A stretch of 64,000 nucleotides of DNA. It comes from Geminocystis sp. NIES-3708 (GTDB lineage: Bacteria > Cyanobacteriota > Cyanobacteriia > Cyanobacteriales > Cyanobacteriaceae). The DNA lies in contig NZ_AP014815.1 of NCBI RefSeq assembly GCF_001548095.1, forward strand, positions 1,487,656 to 1,551,655. The letters run 5' to 3'. Below the pieces are notes generated by a model that was not told the origin of the DNA, made no database searches, and saw nothing but the letters and a program-made list of their open reading frames with translations. Below, piece after piece: positions 53,423 through 62,973 of this stretch (its first letter is position 1; every line of letters starts with the position of its first letter). Position numbers and translations under genes: made by a program.

Positions 53423-54856
53423 TTAGTTAGGAATAGGAATAGAAATTACAAAACGATAGGTTGATTCCGTTGAGCCTTGTAAAGATATATTACCTTTTTG
53501 AAGACTAGCTAAATAAGCACTAAATAATAAACAAACTAAATCATAATCATAGTTGTTATATTGATTTAATTCTTGGTTAATTTCATCTTTTTTATCTAAA
53601 ATTTGTGCGAGATTTGTGTTATTTTTTAAAGCCTCTTCATAACTGCTAATTTTTTCAAAAGAAATACCATCTCCTAACCATGGATGAGTTACCCAACAAT
53701 TGATTTTAAGAATATGTAACCTTTGTGATATGTGTATTTGTATTTCTCCCCCCGCTCTCGAACCTTCAATAATGGTAATAAGAAGATAATATAGAGTTTT
53801 CTTGACTTTTTCCCTGTCTAAATTCCAAATTTTTTCCCCTGGTTCGATAGATAATCTTAATGTATGTTCACGACTACGGGCAACACTTTCTAAACTTTTA
53901 ATAACTTGTGTGCCTAAATTTTCCAAATCAACAGGTACAAATTCGAGGTTAACTTCAGTTTTGATACTAGCTAATTTTGTTACTTCATCTACTAAAGTAA
54001 TCATCTCTTTGCCACTATCATGAATAATCTCTAAATATTCTAATTGTTTAGGATTAAGTTTCCCATAAATTTCTTGTTTTAAAACACTAGACATTCCAAT
54101 CACAGAAGTTAAAGGAATCGATAGTTTTTGAGTTAATTTATTTAATAATTGAAAACTTAATCTTCGGATATATTGCTCAGAATCTTTATAATTATTTTTT
54201 GTTTCTTGAACAATTAAATTAGATGAACTTTGATCCTTTAAATTGTTTGTTAATATATCTTTATTAAGTTCTTCAATGTTATCAATTAAATCAGAAGTTA
54301 TTTCTTTTTTTGTAATTAATTGATTTTTTTCATATTCTGCTATACACCAACGAGCAGTAATAGTGAGAAAATTAATATCAGCCGTAGAAAACTGACGAGG
54401 TTTTGTATCTATTATCTCTAAACAACCGATACACAAACCGTTAGAGTTAAAGATAGGTACACCCAAATAAGCAATAATTCCATAATGTTGAGTTAGAATA
54501 CTTTGTTTAAAAAAAATATCATCTAAAGCATTTTCAATAACTAAAGAATTACCACTATCAATAACATGAGTAGCAAAGGCATTGTTTCGATGAATTTTTC
54601 TAGTTTTAGCTATATCATTCATCAACCCTAATTTAGATAAACCAAAGGCTGACTTAAGTTGATATTCTTCTTCTAATAAAATACCTAAACAACAAATGGA
54701 TATACCTAAAGAATTAGCGGCAGTTTGAGTCGCTTCATCAAAAACGGGAATAGTTTTTTCTGGTATTAAATTAAGATTTTTAATAGCCAAAATTCGGTTA
54801 CTTTCTTTAAGGGTAACTGATTCTTTGTTCCAAATGCAAAATAAAGGTTTTGTCAT
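53423..54856 (-). CDS. GAF-domain histidine-kinase-like protein lacking the phosphoacceptor His
   Basis: This 477-residue protein has a GAF domain (about 40-180: TQTAANSLGISICCLGIL, AYLGVPIFNSNGLCIGCLEI), a linker, and a HisKA-like dimerisation helix (about 230-300). In the helix the expected S-H-E-L-R-T-P-L reads TQKLSIPLTSVIGMSSVLKQ, so His is replaced by Gln. The ATPase region is also degenerate: the N-box Asn is missing in KKTLYYLLITIIEGSRAGGE. It is probably a pseudokinase or signalling scaffold. It is convergent with sigF, 36 bp apart, and no response regulator is adjacent. Confidence 0.85.
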   Translation of the reverse strand: MTKPLFCIWNKESVTLKESNRILAIKNLNLIPEKTIPVFDEATQTAANSLGISICCLGILLEEEYQLKSAFGLSKLGLMNDIAKTRKIHRNNAFATHVIDSGNSLVIENALDDIFFKQSILTQHYGIIAYLGVPIFNSNGLCIGCLEIIDTKPRQFSTADINFLTITARWCIAEYEKNQLITKKEITSDLIDNIEELNKDILTNNLKDQSSSNLIVQETKNNYKDSEQYIRRLSFQLLNKLTQKLSIPLTSVIGMSSVLKQEIYGKLNPKQLEYLEIIHDSGKEMITLVDEVTKLASIKTEVNLEFVPVDLENLGTQVIKSLESVARSREHTLRLSIEPGEKIWNLDREKVKKTLYYLLITIIEGSRAGGEIQIHISQRLHILKINCWVTHPWLGDGISFEKISSYEEALKNNTNLAQILDKKDEINQELNQYNNYDYDLVCLLFSAYLASLQKGNISLQGSTESTYRFVISIPIPN

Positions 54857-55073
54857 CCTATCAATGGGGTTTAAGGGGTAAACAAAATTTTAGGTGAGAA
54901 GCAAAAAATGTTAGTTTTAAAGTAACAAATAAATTTATCAGTGAATAAAAAATATTCATCTAAGTAATAAGTACGGACTAATTTAAAATTTTAGATAAAG
55001 AGTCAAAATTCAAAGATCTTTATTCTCTTTTTTCTCACCTTCTTTTCATTTAGGTTCAAACACTTAATATTAT

Positions 55074-55092
55074 ACTTAGATCTTGCACTAAG
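55074..55092 (+). repeat. Dispersed repeat ACTTAGATCTTGCACTAAG, copy 3
   Basis: This is identical to copy 2 over 19 bases and lies 218 bp upstream of the minus-strand GAF protein gene. Confidence 0.8.
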
Positions 55093-55180
55093 AATAATAT
55101 TGACTCAAAGTATATTAGAATTAATTCGATTTACGCTTTAAATTTTATCATCAAATACTTTTTCATCAAAAAATCGTGGG

Positions 55181-55546
55181 TCTGAAACCCTGCCCTTTAG
55201 GGCATTAATTTGATAATATAAATATTGTGCCACAAAGACCTTAAAACGGTAGGTGAGACTCCTAGTGGTGGGACACCTGTTGAAAAGATGAGTTACAGAA
55301 ATGGTACTCGGTGCAATGCACTACAGACTCAGCCCCTACAAGCAAAGACGTTAAGCGAGTGAAAAGCACAACCCTGAAAGTAAACTGAAAGCAAAAGCTA
55401 ACAGTGTAGTGGCGATTGACTCCGCCTTGTGGACTGCTGTTGTGTTAGTACTACGGTACGGCAATGTGGTTGTTACGAGCAATAACTGACATTTTCGGTT
55501 ATCTCCTCTAAAGAATCCTCGTGGCTTTAGCCCGATGGAGTGTCAA
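55181..55546 (+). mobile_element. Relic of an IS200/IS605-family (TnpB-type) element
   Basis: The right end ATCCTCGTGGCTTTAGCCCG (55515-55534) followed by GAGTGTCAA (55538-55546) matches the subterminal hairpin and terminus seen in cyanobacterial IS605/IS1341 elements. The left part has a small palindrome GCCCTTTAGGGC (55192-55203). Between them, a frame from about 55247 reads TVGETPSGGTPVEKMS, which could be a TnpB C-terminal scrap. No tnpA or intact tnpB remains. In such elements the region before this end is transcribed as the guide-carrying omega RNA. This segment is G/C-richer than its flanks. Confidence 0.5.
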
Positions 55547-55730
55547 TAACCTCGCTCTATCATATCCATAGATTTTTATCAAAGAGTATTACGAAATATT
55601 GCTAACTTTGTTAAGGACTGTTGCAAAACTCTAGAAAAATTTTTATCGATGTCCATTTTATTTTAAATTTCTATGTATATGCAATTTATAATCAAATAAC
55701 TGATTTAAAAGATTTTTAGGAGAAAAAACC

Positions 55731-56954
55731 GTGACAATTCGGGTAGCAGTAGTGGGTGGAGGTCCTGCAGGTTCTTCAGCAGCAGAAGTTTTAGCTTCAT
55801 CAGGAATTGAAACTTATATTTTTGAAAGAAAGTTAGATAATGCTAAACCTTGTGGTGGTGCAATTCCTCTTTGTATGGTGAGTGAGTTTGATTTACCGCC
55901 CGAAATTATTGATCGTCGAGTCCGTAAAATGAAAATGATTTCACCCTCGAATATTGAAGTCAATATCGGTCAAACTCTCAAAGATGATGAATATATTGGA
56001 ATGTGTCGTCGAGAAGTTTTAGACGGTTTTATGCGCGAACGTGCCGCTAAATTGGGTGCTAATTTGATTAATGGTACTGTTTATCAACTAGATATTCCTA
56101 ACAACGATAAAGAAGCTTATACCCTGCACTATGCAGATCATTCTAATGGCACTGCCCAAGGGGAAATGAAAACTCTGAAAGTAGATCTAGTTATTGGTGC
56201 TGATGGTGCTAACTCTCGTATTGCTAAAGCCATTGATGCTGGTGATTATAACTATGCCATCGCTTTTCAAGAAAGAATTAGGTTGCCTGAAGATAAGATG
56301 GCGTACTATGAAGACTTAGCGGAAATGTACGTTGGTAATGATGTTTCTCCAGACTTTTATGCGTGGGTATTCCCTAAATATGATCATGTTGCCGTTGGCA
56401 CTGGTACAATGAAAGTCAATAAAGCAATGATCAAAGACTTACAAGCAGGAATCCGTCAAAGGGCGGCTAAACGCTTAGAAGGTGGCGAAATCATTAAAGT
56501 AGAAGCACATCCTATTCCTGAACATCCTCGTCCTCGTCGTGTAGTTGGTAGAGTTGCTTTAGTCGGTGATGCGGCGGGTACAGTTACTAAGTCTTCAGGG
56601 GAAGGCATTTATTTTGCGGCTAAATCTGCGAGAATGTGTGCAGAAGTGATCGTGGAAACCAGTAATAATGGTCAAAAAGTTCCTAGTGAAGCAGACTTAA
56701 AAACCTATCTCAAACGTTGGGATAAACAATACGGCACAACTTACTTAGTATTAGATATTTTACAAAGGGTTTTCTATCGCAGTGATGCCACCCGTGAAGC
56801 ATTTGTAGAAATGTGTGCGGATATTGACGTGCAAAAAATCACTTTTGATAGCTACTTATATAAAACCGTTGTACCTGCTAACCCATTAGTACAAATGAAG
56901 ATTACAGCTAAAACCATTGGCAGTCTTTTAAGAGGTAACGCCTTAGCACCGTAG
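55731..56954 (+). CDS. chlP: Geranylgeranyl reductase
   Basis: ChlP reduces the geranylgeranyl chain to phytyl for chlorophyll, tocopherol and phylloquinone. It is 407 residues with a GTG start (VTIRVAVVGGGPAGSSAAEV) after a good AGGAGA site. The FAD-binding G-x-G-x-x-G is at residues 8-13, with further sites GADGANSRIAKAI and VALVGDAAGTVTKSSGEGIY. The family signature KPCGGAIPLCM is present. It acts at the thylakoid membrane with NADPH. It is monocistronic; downstream TGGGCAATGCCCA (56973-56985) is a small hairpin without a T run. Confidence 0.97.
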   Translation: MTIRVAVVGGGPAGSSAAEVLASSGIETYIFERKLDNAKPCGGAIPLCMVSEFDLPPEIIDRRVRKMKMISPSNIEVNIGQTLKDDEYIGMCRREVLDGFMRERAAKLGANLINGTVYQLDIPNNDKEAYTLHYADHSNGTAQGEMKTLKVDLVIGADGANSRIAKAIDAGDYNYAIAFQERIRLPEDKMAYYEDLAEMYVGNDVSPDFYAWVFPKYDHVAVGTGTMKVNKAMIKDLQAGIRQRAAKRLEGGEIIKVEAHPIPEHPRPRRVVGRVALVGDAAGTVTKSSGEGIYFAAKSARMCAEVIVETSNNGQKVPSEADLKTYLKRWDKQYGTTYLVLDILQRVFYRSDATREAFVEMCADIDVQKITFDSYLYKTVVPANPLVQMKITAKTIGSLLRGNALAP

Positions 56955-56995
56955 TTAATACATATTATATACATGGGCAATGCCCACTGTAAAAG

Positions 56996-57352
56996 TTAAA
57001 AATTCACAAGGGGAATCGTACCACTTCCCGTAGTCGGTACGTCCCCTTTGTTAGTGTTTATAGAATCTATATTTGATGATTTTGGATTAGAAGGATTGCT
57101 AATTAAAGAATCGATAAATTCGTTACCTGTACTAAATTTATTTTCAGGTTTATTATCTCTCTCTAAAGTTATATTTAATTTTGGAGTTTTGTCTTTACTT
57201 AGATTTTCTTCTATATTTCTCGAATCAAGCCCTTGTAAAGAATCACCTGTAATACTTACATCTTCTATTTGCTGATTTTGTGCCTTAACCTCTGAAAAAT
57301 TACAACATAGGGTCATGATGACTGTCAGAATAATAATTTGATTGTTATACAT
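56996..57352 (-). CDS. Small secreted protein of unknown function
   Basis: This 118-residue protein has a signal peptide (about residues 5-24, QIIILTVIMTLCCNFSEVKA, cut near VKA-Q). The mature part is polar, disordered-looking and rich in Asn, Ser and Asp (NEFIDSLISNPSNPKS). No domain is recognised. It is convergent with chlP and divergent from the thioesterase gene. Confidence 0.55.
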   Translation of the reverse strand: MYNNQIIILTVIMTLCCNFSEVKAQNQQIEDVSITGDSLQGLDSRNIEENLSKDKTPKLNITLERDNKPENKFSTGNEFIDSLISNPSNPKSSNIDSINTNKGDVPTTGSGTIPLVNF

Positions 57353-57495
57353 AATATTTTCTTTTTATTAACTGCTATTCTTTTTTATCATAATCAAAAT
57401 ATCATAAATAAATATAGATAGTTTAAGAATTGTTAATGATTATAGTTAATAATCCTATAAAAAAAGATTGATTAATATAATGAAATCATAAAATT

Positions 57496-57894
57496 ATGAC
57501 TAAATTTAAGTATCAAAGAAAAATTTTTTTTGCTGACACTGACGCCGCAGGTGTGGTATATTTTGCGAACTTGTTATCTATTTGTCATGAAGCCTATGAA
57601 GAATTTTTAACTAATTTTTATATTAATTTACAAGATTTTTTTAGCAGTAATATAATTGCTATTCCTATTATTCACGCTGAAATAGACTTTTTTAAACCTA
57701 TTTTTTGTGGTGATTTAATTATCATCAATCTTAACATAAAATTAATTAATAATAAAGTTTTTGAAATCAGCTATAAAATTTATAAAGATGATATTTTAAT
57801 TGCTACTGCTTTAACTCGACATATTTGCATAAATCCACAAACTAGAAAAACTCAAGAAATTCCAGTTATTATCAAAGATAATTTGTCAATTTAA
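57496..57894 (+). CDS. 1,4-dihydroxy-2-naphthoyl-CoA hydrolase (hotdog thioesterase)
   Basis: This 132-residue single-hotdog thioesterase is of the 4HBT type. The catalytic Asp lies in FFADTDAAGVVYFANLLSIC, the signature of the cyanobacterial DHNA-CoA thioesterase (Synechocystis Slr0204 type). It releases 1,4-dihydroxy-2-naphthoate for phylloquinone, the photosystem I quinone. The C-terminus (TALTRHICINPQTRKTQEIP) fits. Start ATG 57496. A general acyl-CoA thioesterase role cannot be excluded. Confidence 0.85.
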   Translation: MTKFKYQRKIFFADTDAAGVVYFANLLSICHEAYEEFLTNFYINLQDFFSSNIIAIPIIHAEIDFFKPIFCGDLIIINLNIKLINNKVFEISYKIYKDDILIATALTRHICINPQTRKTQEIPVIIKDNLSI

Positions 57895-57968
57895 TTAAAA
57901 ATTAACCTTTTATTAAAAATTTTTTGTTTATACTGAAATGGTTAAAACTAAAAAAAATATCATTAAAT

Positions 57969-58964
57969 ATGTTTGAAAAGATTTTAATTCCGAATCCCTG
58001 TTCTGAAAAACCTTCTTCTATCCGTCCCCGTAAAGGAGTTATTATTGGTTTAGGGCAAGTTGGCTTAGCCTGTGCCTATTCTCTCCTGATACAAAATTGT
58101 TTTGATGAATTAGTTTTACAGGATATAGATGCAGATAAGCTAGAAGGAGAAGTAATGGATTTGTCTCATGGCATTTCATTTCTACCGCCAACAGATTTAA
58201 AATCAGGTACTGTTGCAGATGTAGGACAAAATGCCGATATAGTAATTATTACCGCCGGTGTTGCTCAAAGACAAGGAGAAAGTCGTTTAAGTTTGTTAGA
58301 ACGCAATTTTGCTATATATAAAGATATTCTAAAAGATGTAGTTAAATATTGTCCTGATTCTATTATTTTAGTCGTGAGTAATCCTGTTGATATTCTCACT
58401 TACGCCACTTTGAAAATAACTGGTTTTCCTTCTTCAAGAGTTATCGGTTCTGGTACTGTATTAGACAGTGCTCGTTTTCGTTCATTAATTGCCCAAGAAA
58501 TGGGTATCGATGCTCGTAGTGTTCATGCTTATATTATTGGTGAACATGGAGATAGTAAAGTACCTGTCTGGAGTACAGCTAATATTGGCGGAATGAAACT
58601 TGTGCCTGATGGTTGGGAAAACTTAGCACAAGATGAACAAAATAAGTTATCTGATATTTTCTACAATGTCAAAAATGCCGCTTACGAGATTATTCAACGA
58701 AAAGGCTATACATCCTATGCTATTGGTTTGGCAACCACTGATATTGTCAAAGCAATTTTAAATTCTCAAGAACGAATTTTAACCGTTAGTGGTTTTATGA
58801 GTGGCTTCTATGGCATTGAAGATGTTTGTTTAAGTATTCCTAGGGTTGTTAATGAAAGAGGTATTTTAAAAACTGTTAATCTAACTCTCAACGAGGAAGA
58901 AGAAAAACTATTACAAAAATCAGCAGAAATTTTGAAAGATGTTTTTAGGCAAGTAAAACTTTAA
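57969..58964 (+). CDS. Lactate/malate dehydrogenase family protein
   Basis: This is about 331 residues from ATG 57969 (MFEKILIPNPCSEKP); the frame is open to 57924. The NAD site is IIGLGQVGLACAYSLL, with Asp in LQDIDADKLEG. Catalytic His lies in YIIGEHGDSKVPVWS and substrate Arg in SRVIGSGTVLDSARF. The specificity loop reads GVAQRQGESRLSLLERN. The residue at the LDH-102 position is Gln, which is the lactate dehydrogenase type, whereas true malate dehydrogenases have Arg. Cyanobacterial members of this subgroup are commonly annotated as malate dehydrogenase (CitH), so specificity is open. Confidence 0.88.
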   Translation: MFEKILIPNPCSEKPSSIRPRKGVIIGLGQVGLACAYSLLIQNCFDELVLQDIDADKLEGEVMDLSHGISFLPPTDLKSGTVADVGQNADIVIITAGVAQRQGESRLSLLERNFAIYKDILKDVVKYCPDSIILVVSNPVDILTYATLKITGFPSSRVIGSGTVLDSARFRSLIAQEMGIDARSVHAYIIGEHGDSKVPVWSTANIGGMKLVPDGWENLAQDEQNKLSDIFYNVKNAAYEIIQRKGYTSYAIGLATTDIVKAILNSQERILTVSGFMSGFYGIEDVCLSIPRVVNERGILKTVNLTLNEEEEKLLQKSAEILKDVFRQVKL

Positions 58965-59085
58965 TTATCTAGGAATCATTTTCCCACCACCGTTGAAAAA
59001 TTTATGTCATCAGTGACTAAATCTGTTATTATTGTTAAGCTATTCATCAAATAAAAGTTGTAGAAAAGTTACATCATCTTTAAAT

Positions 59086-60420
59086 ATGGGCAATAAGCCA
59101 ACCATCGCCGTTTCTCACTTAGGATGCGAAAAAAATAGAATCGATTCTGAACATATGCTAGGGTTACTAGCCCAATCAGGTTATCCCATCGATAATACCG
59201 AAGAGTTAGCCGATTATGTGATTGTAAATACCTGTAGCTTCATTGAGTCTGCTCGTCAAGAATCCGTTAGAACTTTAGTCGAATTAGCAGAAAACCAGAA
59301 AAAAATCATCATCTCTGGTTGTATGGCACAGCATTTTCAAGAAGAGTTATTAGCAGAATTGCCCGAAGCCGTGGCGATCGTTGGTACAGGTGACTACCAA
59401 AATATTGTCGATGTCATTAAAAGAGTCGAAGCAGGAGAAAGAGTCAAAGCCGTTTCAGCACAACCAACTTTTATCGCCGATGAAAATATTCCCCGCTATC
59501 GTACCACAACTGAAGGAGTTGCTTACCTTCGAGTTGCAGAAGGTTGCGATTATCGTTGTGCTTTTTGCATTATTCCTCATTTACGGGGTAATCAACGATC
59601 AAGAACTATTGAATCTATCGTCGCAGAAGCACAACAACTAGCAGAACAAGGAGTAAAAGAACTAATCTTAATCTCTCAGATTACTACTAATTATGGTGTT
59701 GATTTATATGGTGAACCTAAATTAGCAGAGTTGCTCAGGGCTTTAGGTAAGGTTGATATTCCTTGGATTCGCATTCATTATGCCTACCCCACAGGGTTAA
59801 CGGATAAAGTAATCGAAGCGATGAGAGAAACTCATAATATTTTGCCTTATTTAGATTTACCTTTACAACATTCTCACCCTGACATTTTAAAGAGCATGAA
59901 TCGCCCTTGGCAGGGAAAAGTTAATGATGAAATTATCAACAGGATTAAACTGGCTTTACCAAATGCAGTAATGCGTACAACTTTTATTGTGGGTTTTCCT
60001 GGAGAAACAGAGGAGCATTTTGAACATTTATTACAATTTGTGAAAAGACACGAATTCGATCATGTCGGAGTGTTTACTTTTTCTCCCGAAGAAGGCACAA
60101 AAGCCTATGATTTAGAGAATCAAGTATCTGATGACATCAAAGAAGATCGCCGTAATCGTTTAATGGAGTTACAACAACCCATCGCCGCTCGAAAAAATCA
60201 GACTGAAGTAGGTAAAGTTGTATCTGTGTTAATCGAACAAGAAAATCCTAGTACTGGTGAATTAATTGGTCGTTCCTCTCGTTTTGCCCCAGAAGTTGAT
60301 GGTTTAGTCTATGTAACAGGAGAAGCTATTTTAGGTTCGATCATGCCTGTGAGAATTACATCGGCTGATATTTATGATCTTTACGGTGAAATTGAGATAG
60401 GGAAGGATGCTAGAGGCTAA
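59086..60420 (+). CDS. rimO: Ribosomal protein uS12 methylthiotransferase RimO
   Basis: RimO adds a methylthio group to an Asp of ribosomal protein S12. It is about 444 residues from ATG 59086 ([20 protein letters not shown]), the family start; the frame is open to 59032. The first FeS cluster uses Cys in [17 protein letters not shown] and ISGCMAQ. The radical-SAM cluster is CDYRCAFC. The downstream [11 protein letters not shown] and the C-terminal TRAM domain (about 375-444) complete the architecture. The second methylthiotransferase in the window is miaB. Confidence 0.95.
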   Translation: MGNKPTIAVSHLGCEKNRIDSEHMLGLLAQSGYPIDNTEELADYVIVNTCSFIESARQESVRTLVELAENQKKIIISGCMAQHFQEELLAELPEAVAIVGTGDYQNIVDVIKRVEAGERVKAVSAQPTFIADENIPRYRTTTEGVAYLRVAEGCDYRCAFCIIPHLRGNQRSRTIESIVAEAQQLAEQGVKELILISQITTNYGVDLYGEPKLAELLRALGKVDIPWIRIHYAYPTGLTDKVIEAMRETHNILPYLDLPLQHSHPDILKSMNRPWQGKVNDEIINRIKLALPNAVMRTTFIVGFPGETEEHFEHLLQFVKRHEFDHVGVFTFSPEEGTKAYDLENQVSDDIKEDRRNRLMELQQPIAARKNQTEVGKVVSVLIEQENPSTGELIGRSSRFAPEVDGLVYVTGEAILGSIMPVRITSADIYDLYGEIEIGKDARG

Positions 60421-60476
60421 ATTTGAGGGGAAAATATATAGCAATTATTACAATTAAGAGTTCAGACATCTCCCCT

Positions 60477-60635
60477 ATGATAGAAGAAAGAGTAAAAGAA
60501 ATAATGGCAAGAGCACATGAAGAAATAGATTACTCTAACACACTCGAATCAGATGGAGAATGATTTCAAACTGATGAATTAGTTGATTATTCTTCAAAAT
60601 TCAAAAAAACTGAAGTAATTAAATCTAAAAGTTAA
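60477..60635 (+). pseudogene. Small antitoxin-like ORF with an internal TGA
   Basis: From ATG 60477 the frame reads MIEERVKEIMARAHEEIDYS, then NTLESDGE, TGA (60561-60563), FQTDELVDYSSKFKKTEVIK and SKS to TAA 60633-60635. The frame is continuous apart from the TGA, which replaces what looks like Trp. The acidic helical style resembles small antitoxins or other short cyanobacterial ORFs, and the family is not recognised. A 28-residue product might still be made. Confidence 0.4.
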
Positions 60636-60686
60636 AGTGAAATTATAATCAACATCTCATCCCACAAAAATACTCTTAAGAATGTT

Positions 60687-61553
60687 TCAAGAAATATTAT
60701 TCAACTGTTGATGATCGATGTTGAGAATGTCATAATTACCAAAAACCTTTAAGACTTTAGTTAAAGAAGATAATTCTTGTAAAGCTGACTTGATAGGTGT
60801 TTGGGTTGTATCTCCTTGTAAATCAACAAAAAATAAGTATTCTCCTAAAGAACGTTTTGTAGGTCTTGATTCTATTTTCGTTAAATTAATTTCTTTATCC
60901 GCAAAAATTTGTAAAGGTTTAACTAATACACCTGGAAGATTTGCTTCAAAAGCAAAGGCTAAAGATACGTTATTACCATGATCATGAGGTTCTTTACTGA
61001 TAACCCAAAAACGAGTACAGTTGTCAGCATAATCGTTTAGATTAGACACTTTGATAGGTAAATCATATAATTGGGCAGCTCGTAAAGAGGAAATAGCTCC
61101 AGCCGTTGGTTCTTGATTAAGATGATGCAAGGCTTCTGTGGTGGAATTGGTGGGAATTAATTGTGCTTGAGGTAAATTTTTCTCTAGCCATTTCTGGCAT
61201 TGGGCTAAGGCTTGAGGATGAGAATAAACAGTTTTAATACCTTCTAGCGATCGCCCTCTCGATAGTAAATTATGTATGATTGGAATAGTTAAGCCTAGTT
61301 GAATATGTAGCCCTTCCAGTTCCCAAAGAGTATCAAGAGTAATTGCTACTGTACCTTCTATAGAATTCTCAACGGGCACAACAGCAATATCAGCATCACC
61401 TTTTGCCAACGTTCGCAAAGTTTGAGAAATACTAACTATTGGTACTAACTCAGATTGTATAAGTTTTTTTTCTTGTAAATATTTACCATAGCAAAGAGTA
61501 GCTACTTCTGAATAAGTTCCTTTGGGTCCTAAATAGGCAATAATTTTTGTCAT
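60687..61553 (-). CDS. pheA: Prephenate dehydratase
   Basis: PheA converts prephenate to phenylpyruvate for phenylalanine. It is about 288 residues from ATG 61553 (MTKIIAYLGPKGTYSEVATL); the frame is open to 61574. The PDT domain has VVPVENSIEGTVAITLDTLW, SHPQALAQCQKWLE and the catalytic NCTRFWVIS. The C-terminal ACT domain (about 200-285) has the Phe-sensing ESRPTKRSLGEYLFFVDLQG. It is a monofunctional enzyme without chorismate mutase. Confidence 0.96.
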   Translation of the reverse strand: MTKIIAYLGPKGTYSEVATLCYGKYLQEKKLIQSELVPIVSISQTLRTLAKGDADIAVVPVENSIEGTVAITLDTLWELEGLHIQLGLTIPIIHNLLSRGRSLEGIKTVYSHPQALAQCQKWLEKNLPQAQLIPTNSTTEALHHLNQEPTAGAISSLRAAQLYDLPIKVSNLNDYADNCTRFWVISKEPHDHGNNVSLAFAFEANLPGVLVKPLQIFADKEINLTKIESRPTKRSLGEYLFFVDLQGDTTQTPIKSALQELSSLTKVLKVFGNYDILNIDHQQLNNIS

Positions 61554-61565
61554 ATTTAAACAATT

Positions 61566-61607
61566 AGCTATCAACTATCAACTATCAACTATCAACTGGC
61601 AACTGTC
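61566..61607. repeat. Heptamer tandem repeat (AACTATC)n
   Basis: There are six 7-bp units: AGCTATC, AACTATC three times, AACTGGC, AACTGTC. This is a short tandemly repeated repetitive sequence of the type common in cyanobacterial spacers, between miaB and pheA. Confidence 0.85.
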
Positions 61608-61617
61608 AATCAATAAC

Positions 61618-62973
61618 TTATCTTGTTACTAAGGATAAGGCTTCACCCGTTAAACTAAAAGGACGAACTTCCGTTATTTTCACAGGAATAATTTTGCCCT
61701 TCAATTTTTGTATGTCTCCTGCAAAAAAGGTTAATCGATTACCATCGGTTCTACCCATTACCTGAGTGTTATCTTTAGGATTAACATCTTCTACTAAGAC
61801 TTTTTCCACAAGATTTAAGTATCGTTGAGATCTTTGCGCTGCCTTTACTGATACTAAATGATTTAACCGTTGTAAGCGATCACTTTTTTCTTCTTCACTA
61901 ATTTGATTATCCCATAATGCGGCGGGAGTATTTGGACGAGGAGAATAAGCAGCGGTATTTAGTTGATCAAAACCAATATCATCCACTAAAGTTAGAGTAT
62001 TCTGAAATTGTGCTTCAGTTTCTCCCGGAAAACCGACAATGGCATCGGCACTAATAGAAGCATGGGGCATATAATGACGAATTTTAGTAATAATATCCCT
62101 ATAACGCTCATGGGTATAACCTCGTTTCATAGCCTTAAGAATGTCATTATCTCCCGATTGAAAGGGAATATGAAAATGTTCGCAAACTTTGGGTAATTCG
62201 TGACAAGCCTGAATTAATCGCTCTGTAAAATAACGGGGGTGAGAAGTGGCAAAACGAATACGCTCAATGCCTTCCACATCATGAATGTAATAAAGTAAAT
62301 CCGTAAAAGTATGTAAATTGCGTCCTGTTTCCGTCGTGCCGGGTAAATCTCGCCCATAGGCATCAATATTTTGACCTAATAACGTTACTTCTTTATAACC
62401 TTGACGGGCAATCTCTTCAATTTCAGCTTTGATAGATTCAGGGGTGCGAGATTGTTCTACACCTCTTACATTTGGCACAACACAGTAGCTACATCTTTCA
62501 TTACAACCATAAATAATATTTACCCATGCAGAAATTTCACTTTCACGGCGAGGCTTAGTAATATCTTCATAAATATGTATAGGATCAGTTGCTACAATTT
62601 GATTACCAGCAAAAACTTGTTCTAATAAACTATCTAAACGATTAGCGTGTTGTGGTCCCATAACCAAGTCTAATTCAGGCACACGACGTAATAATTTTTC
62701 TCCTTCCTGTTGAGCTACACATCCAGCTACAACTAAAGTAAAATCCGCTTCTTGGTGTTTCCGTTTTGCTTGTCTGCCTAAATAAGAATAAACTTTTTGC
62801 TCGGCATTATCTCTAATGGTGCAAGTATTATAAACAATAAGATTAGCGTTATTAGGGTCTTCGGTAAATTCAAAACCCATATTTTCTAAAATACCGCCCA
62901 TGCGTTCAGAGTCTGCTTTATTCATCTGACAACCAAAAGTAACGATATTATAGAGACGTTTTTTATCAGTCAT
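61618..62973 (-). CDS. miaB: tRNA-2-methylthio-N6-dimethylallyladenosine synthase MiaB
   Basis: MiaB adds the methylthio group to i6A37 of tRNAs that read UNN codons. It is 451 residues. The first FeS cluster uses Cys in [26 protein letters not shown] and [11 protein letters not shown]. The radical-SAM cluster is CNERCSYC, then [13 protein letters not shown]. The C-terminal TRAM domain (about 385-449) includes [13 protein letters not shown]. It is upstream of pheA on the same strand with 64 bp between. Confidence 0.97.
   Translation of the reverse strand: MTDKKRLYNIVTFGCQMNKADSERMGGILENMGFEFTEDPNNANLIVYNTCTIRDNAEQKVYSYLGRQAKRKHQEADFTLVVAGCVAQQEGEKLLRRVPELDLVMGPQHANRLDSLLEQVFAGNQIVATDPIHIYEDITKPRRESEISAWVNIIYGCNERCSYCVVPNVRGVEQSRTPESIKAEIEEIARQGYKEVTLLGQNIDAYGRDLPGTTETGRNLHTFTDLLYYIHDVEGIERIRFATSHPRYFTERLIQACHELPKVCEHFHIPFQSGDNDILKAMKRGYTHERYRDIITKIRHYMPHASISADAIVGFPGETEAQFQNTLTLVDDIGFDQLNTAAYSPRPNTPAALWDNQISEEEKSDRLQRLNHLVSVKAAQRSQRYLNLVEKVLVEDVNPKDNTQVMGRTDGNRLTFFAGDIQKLKGKIIPVKITEVRPFSLTGEALSLVTR

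Larger units (their letters stand above)
54857..55730. promoter_or_regulatory. Divergent spacer between the GAF gene and chlP
   Basis: This 874-bp region contains the dispersed repeat (55074-55092) and the IS200/IS605-like relic (55181-55546). The remaining 180 bp before chlP must include its promoter. An AGGAGA ribosome site lies at 55719-55724, before GTG 55731. Confidence 0.5.

Noticed and set aside
59381-59641. Plus-strand 86-codon ORF
   Set aside because: It is an out-of-frame shadow within rimO.
61566-61607. Possible CRISPR or iteron array
   Set aside because: The 7-bp units are too short and without spacers. It is a simple heptamer repeat of the kind found in other spacers here.
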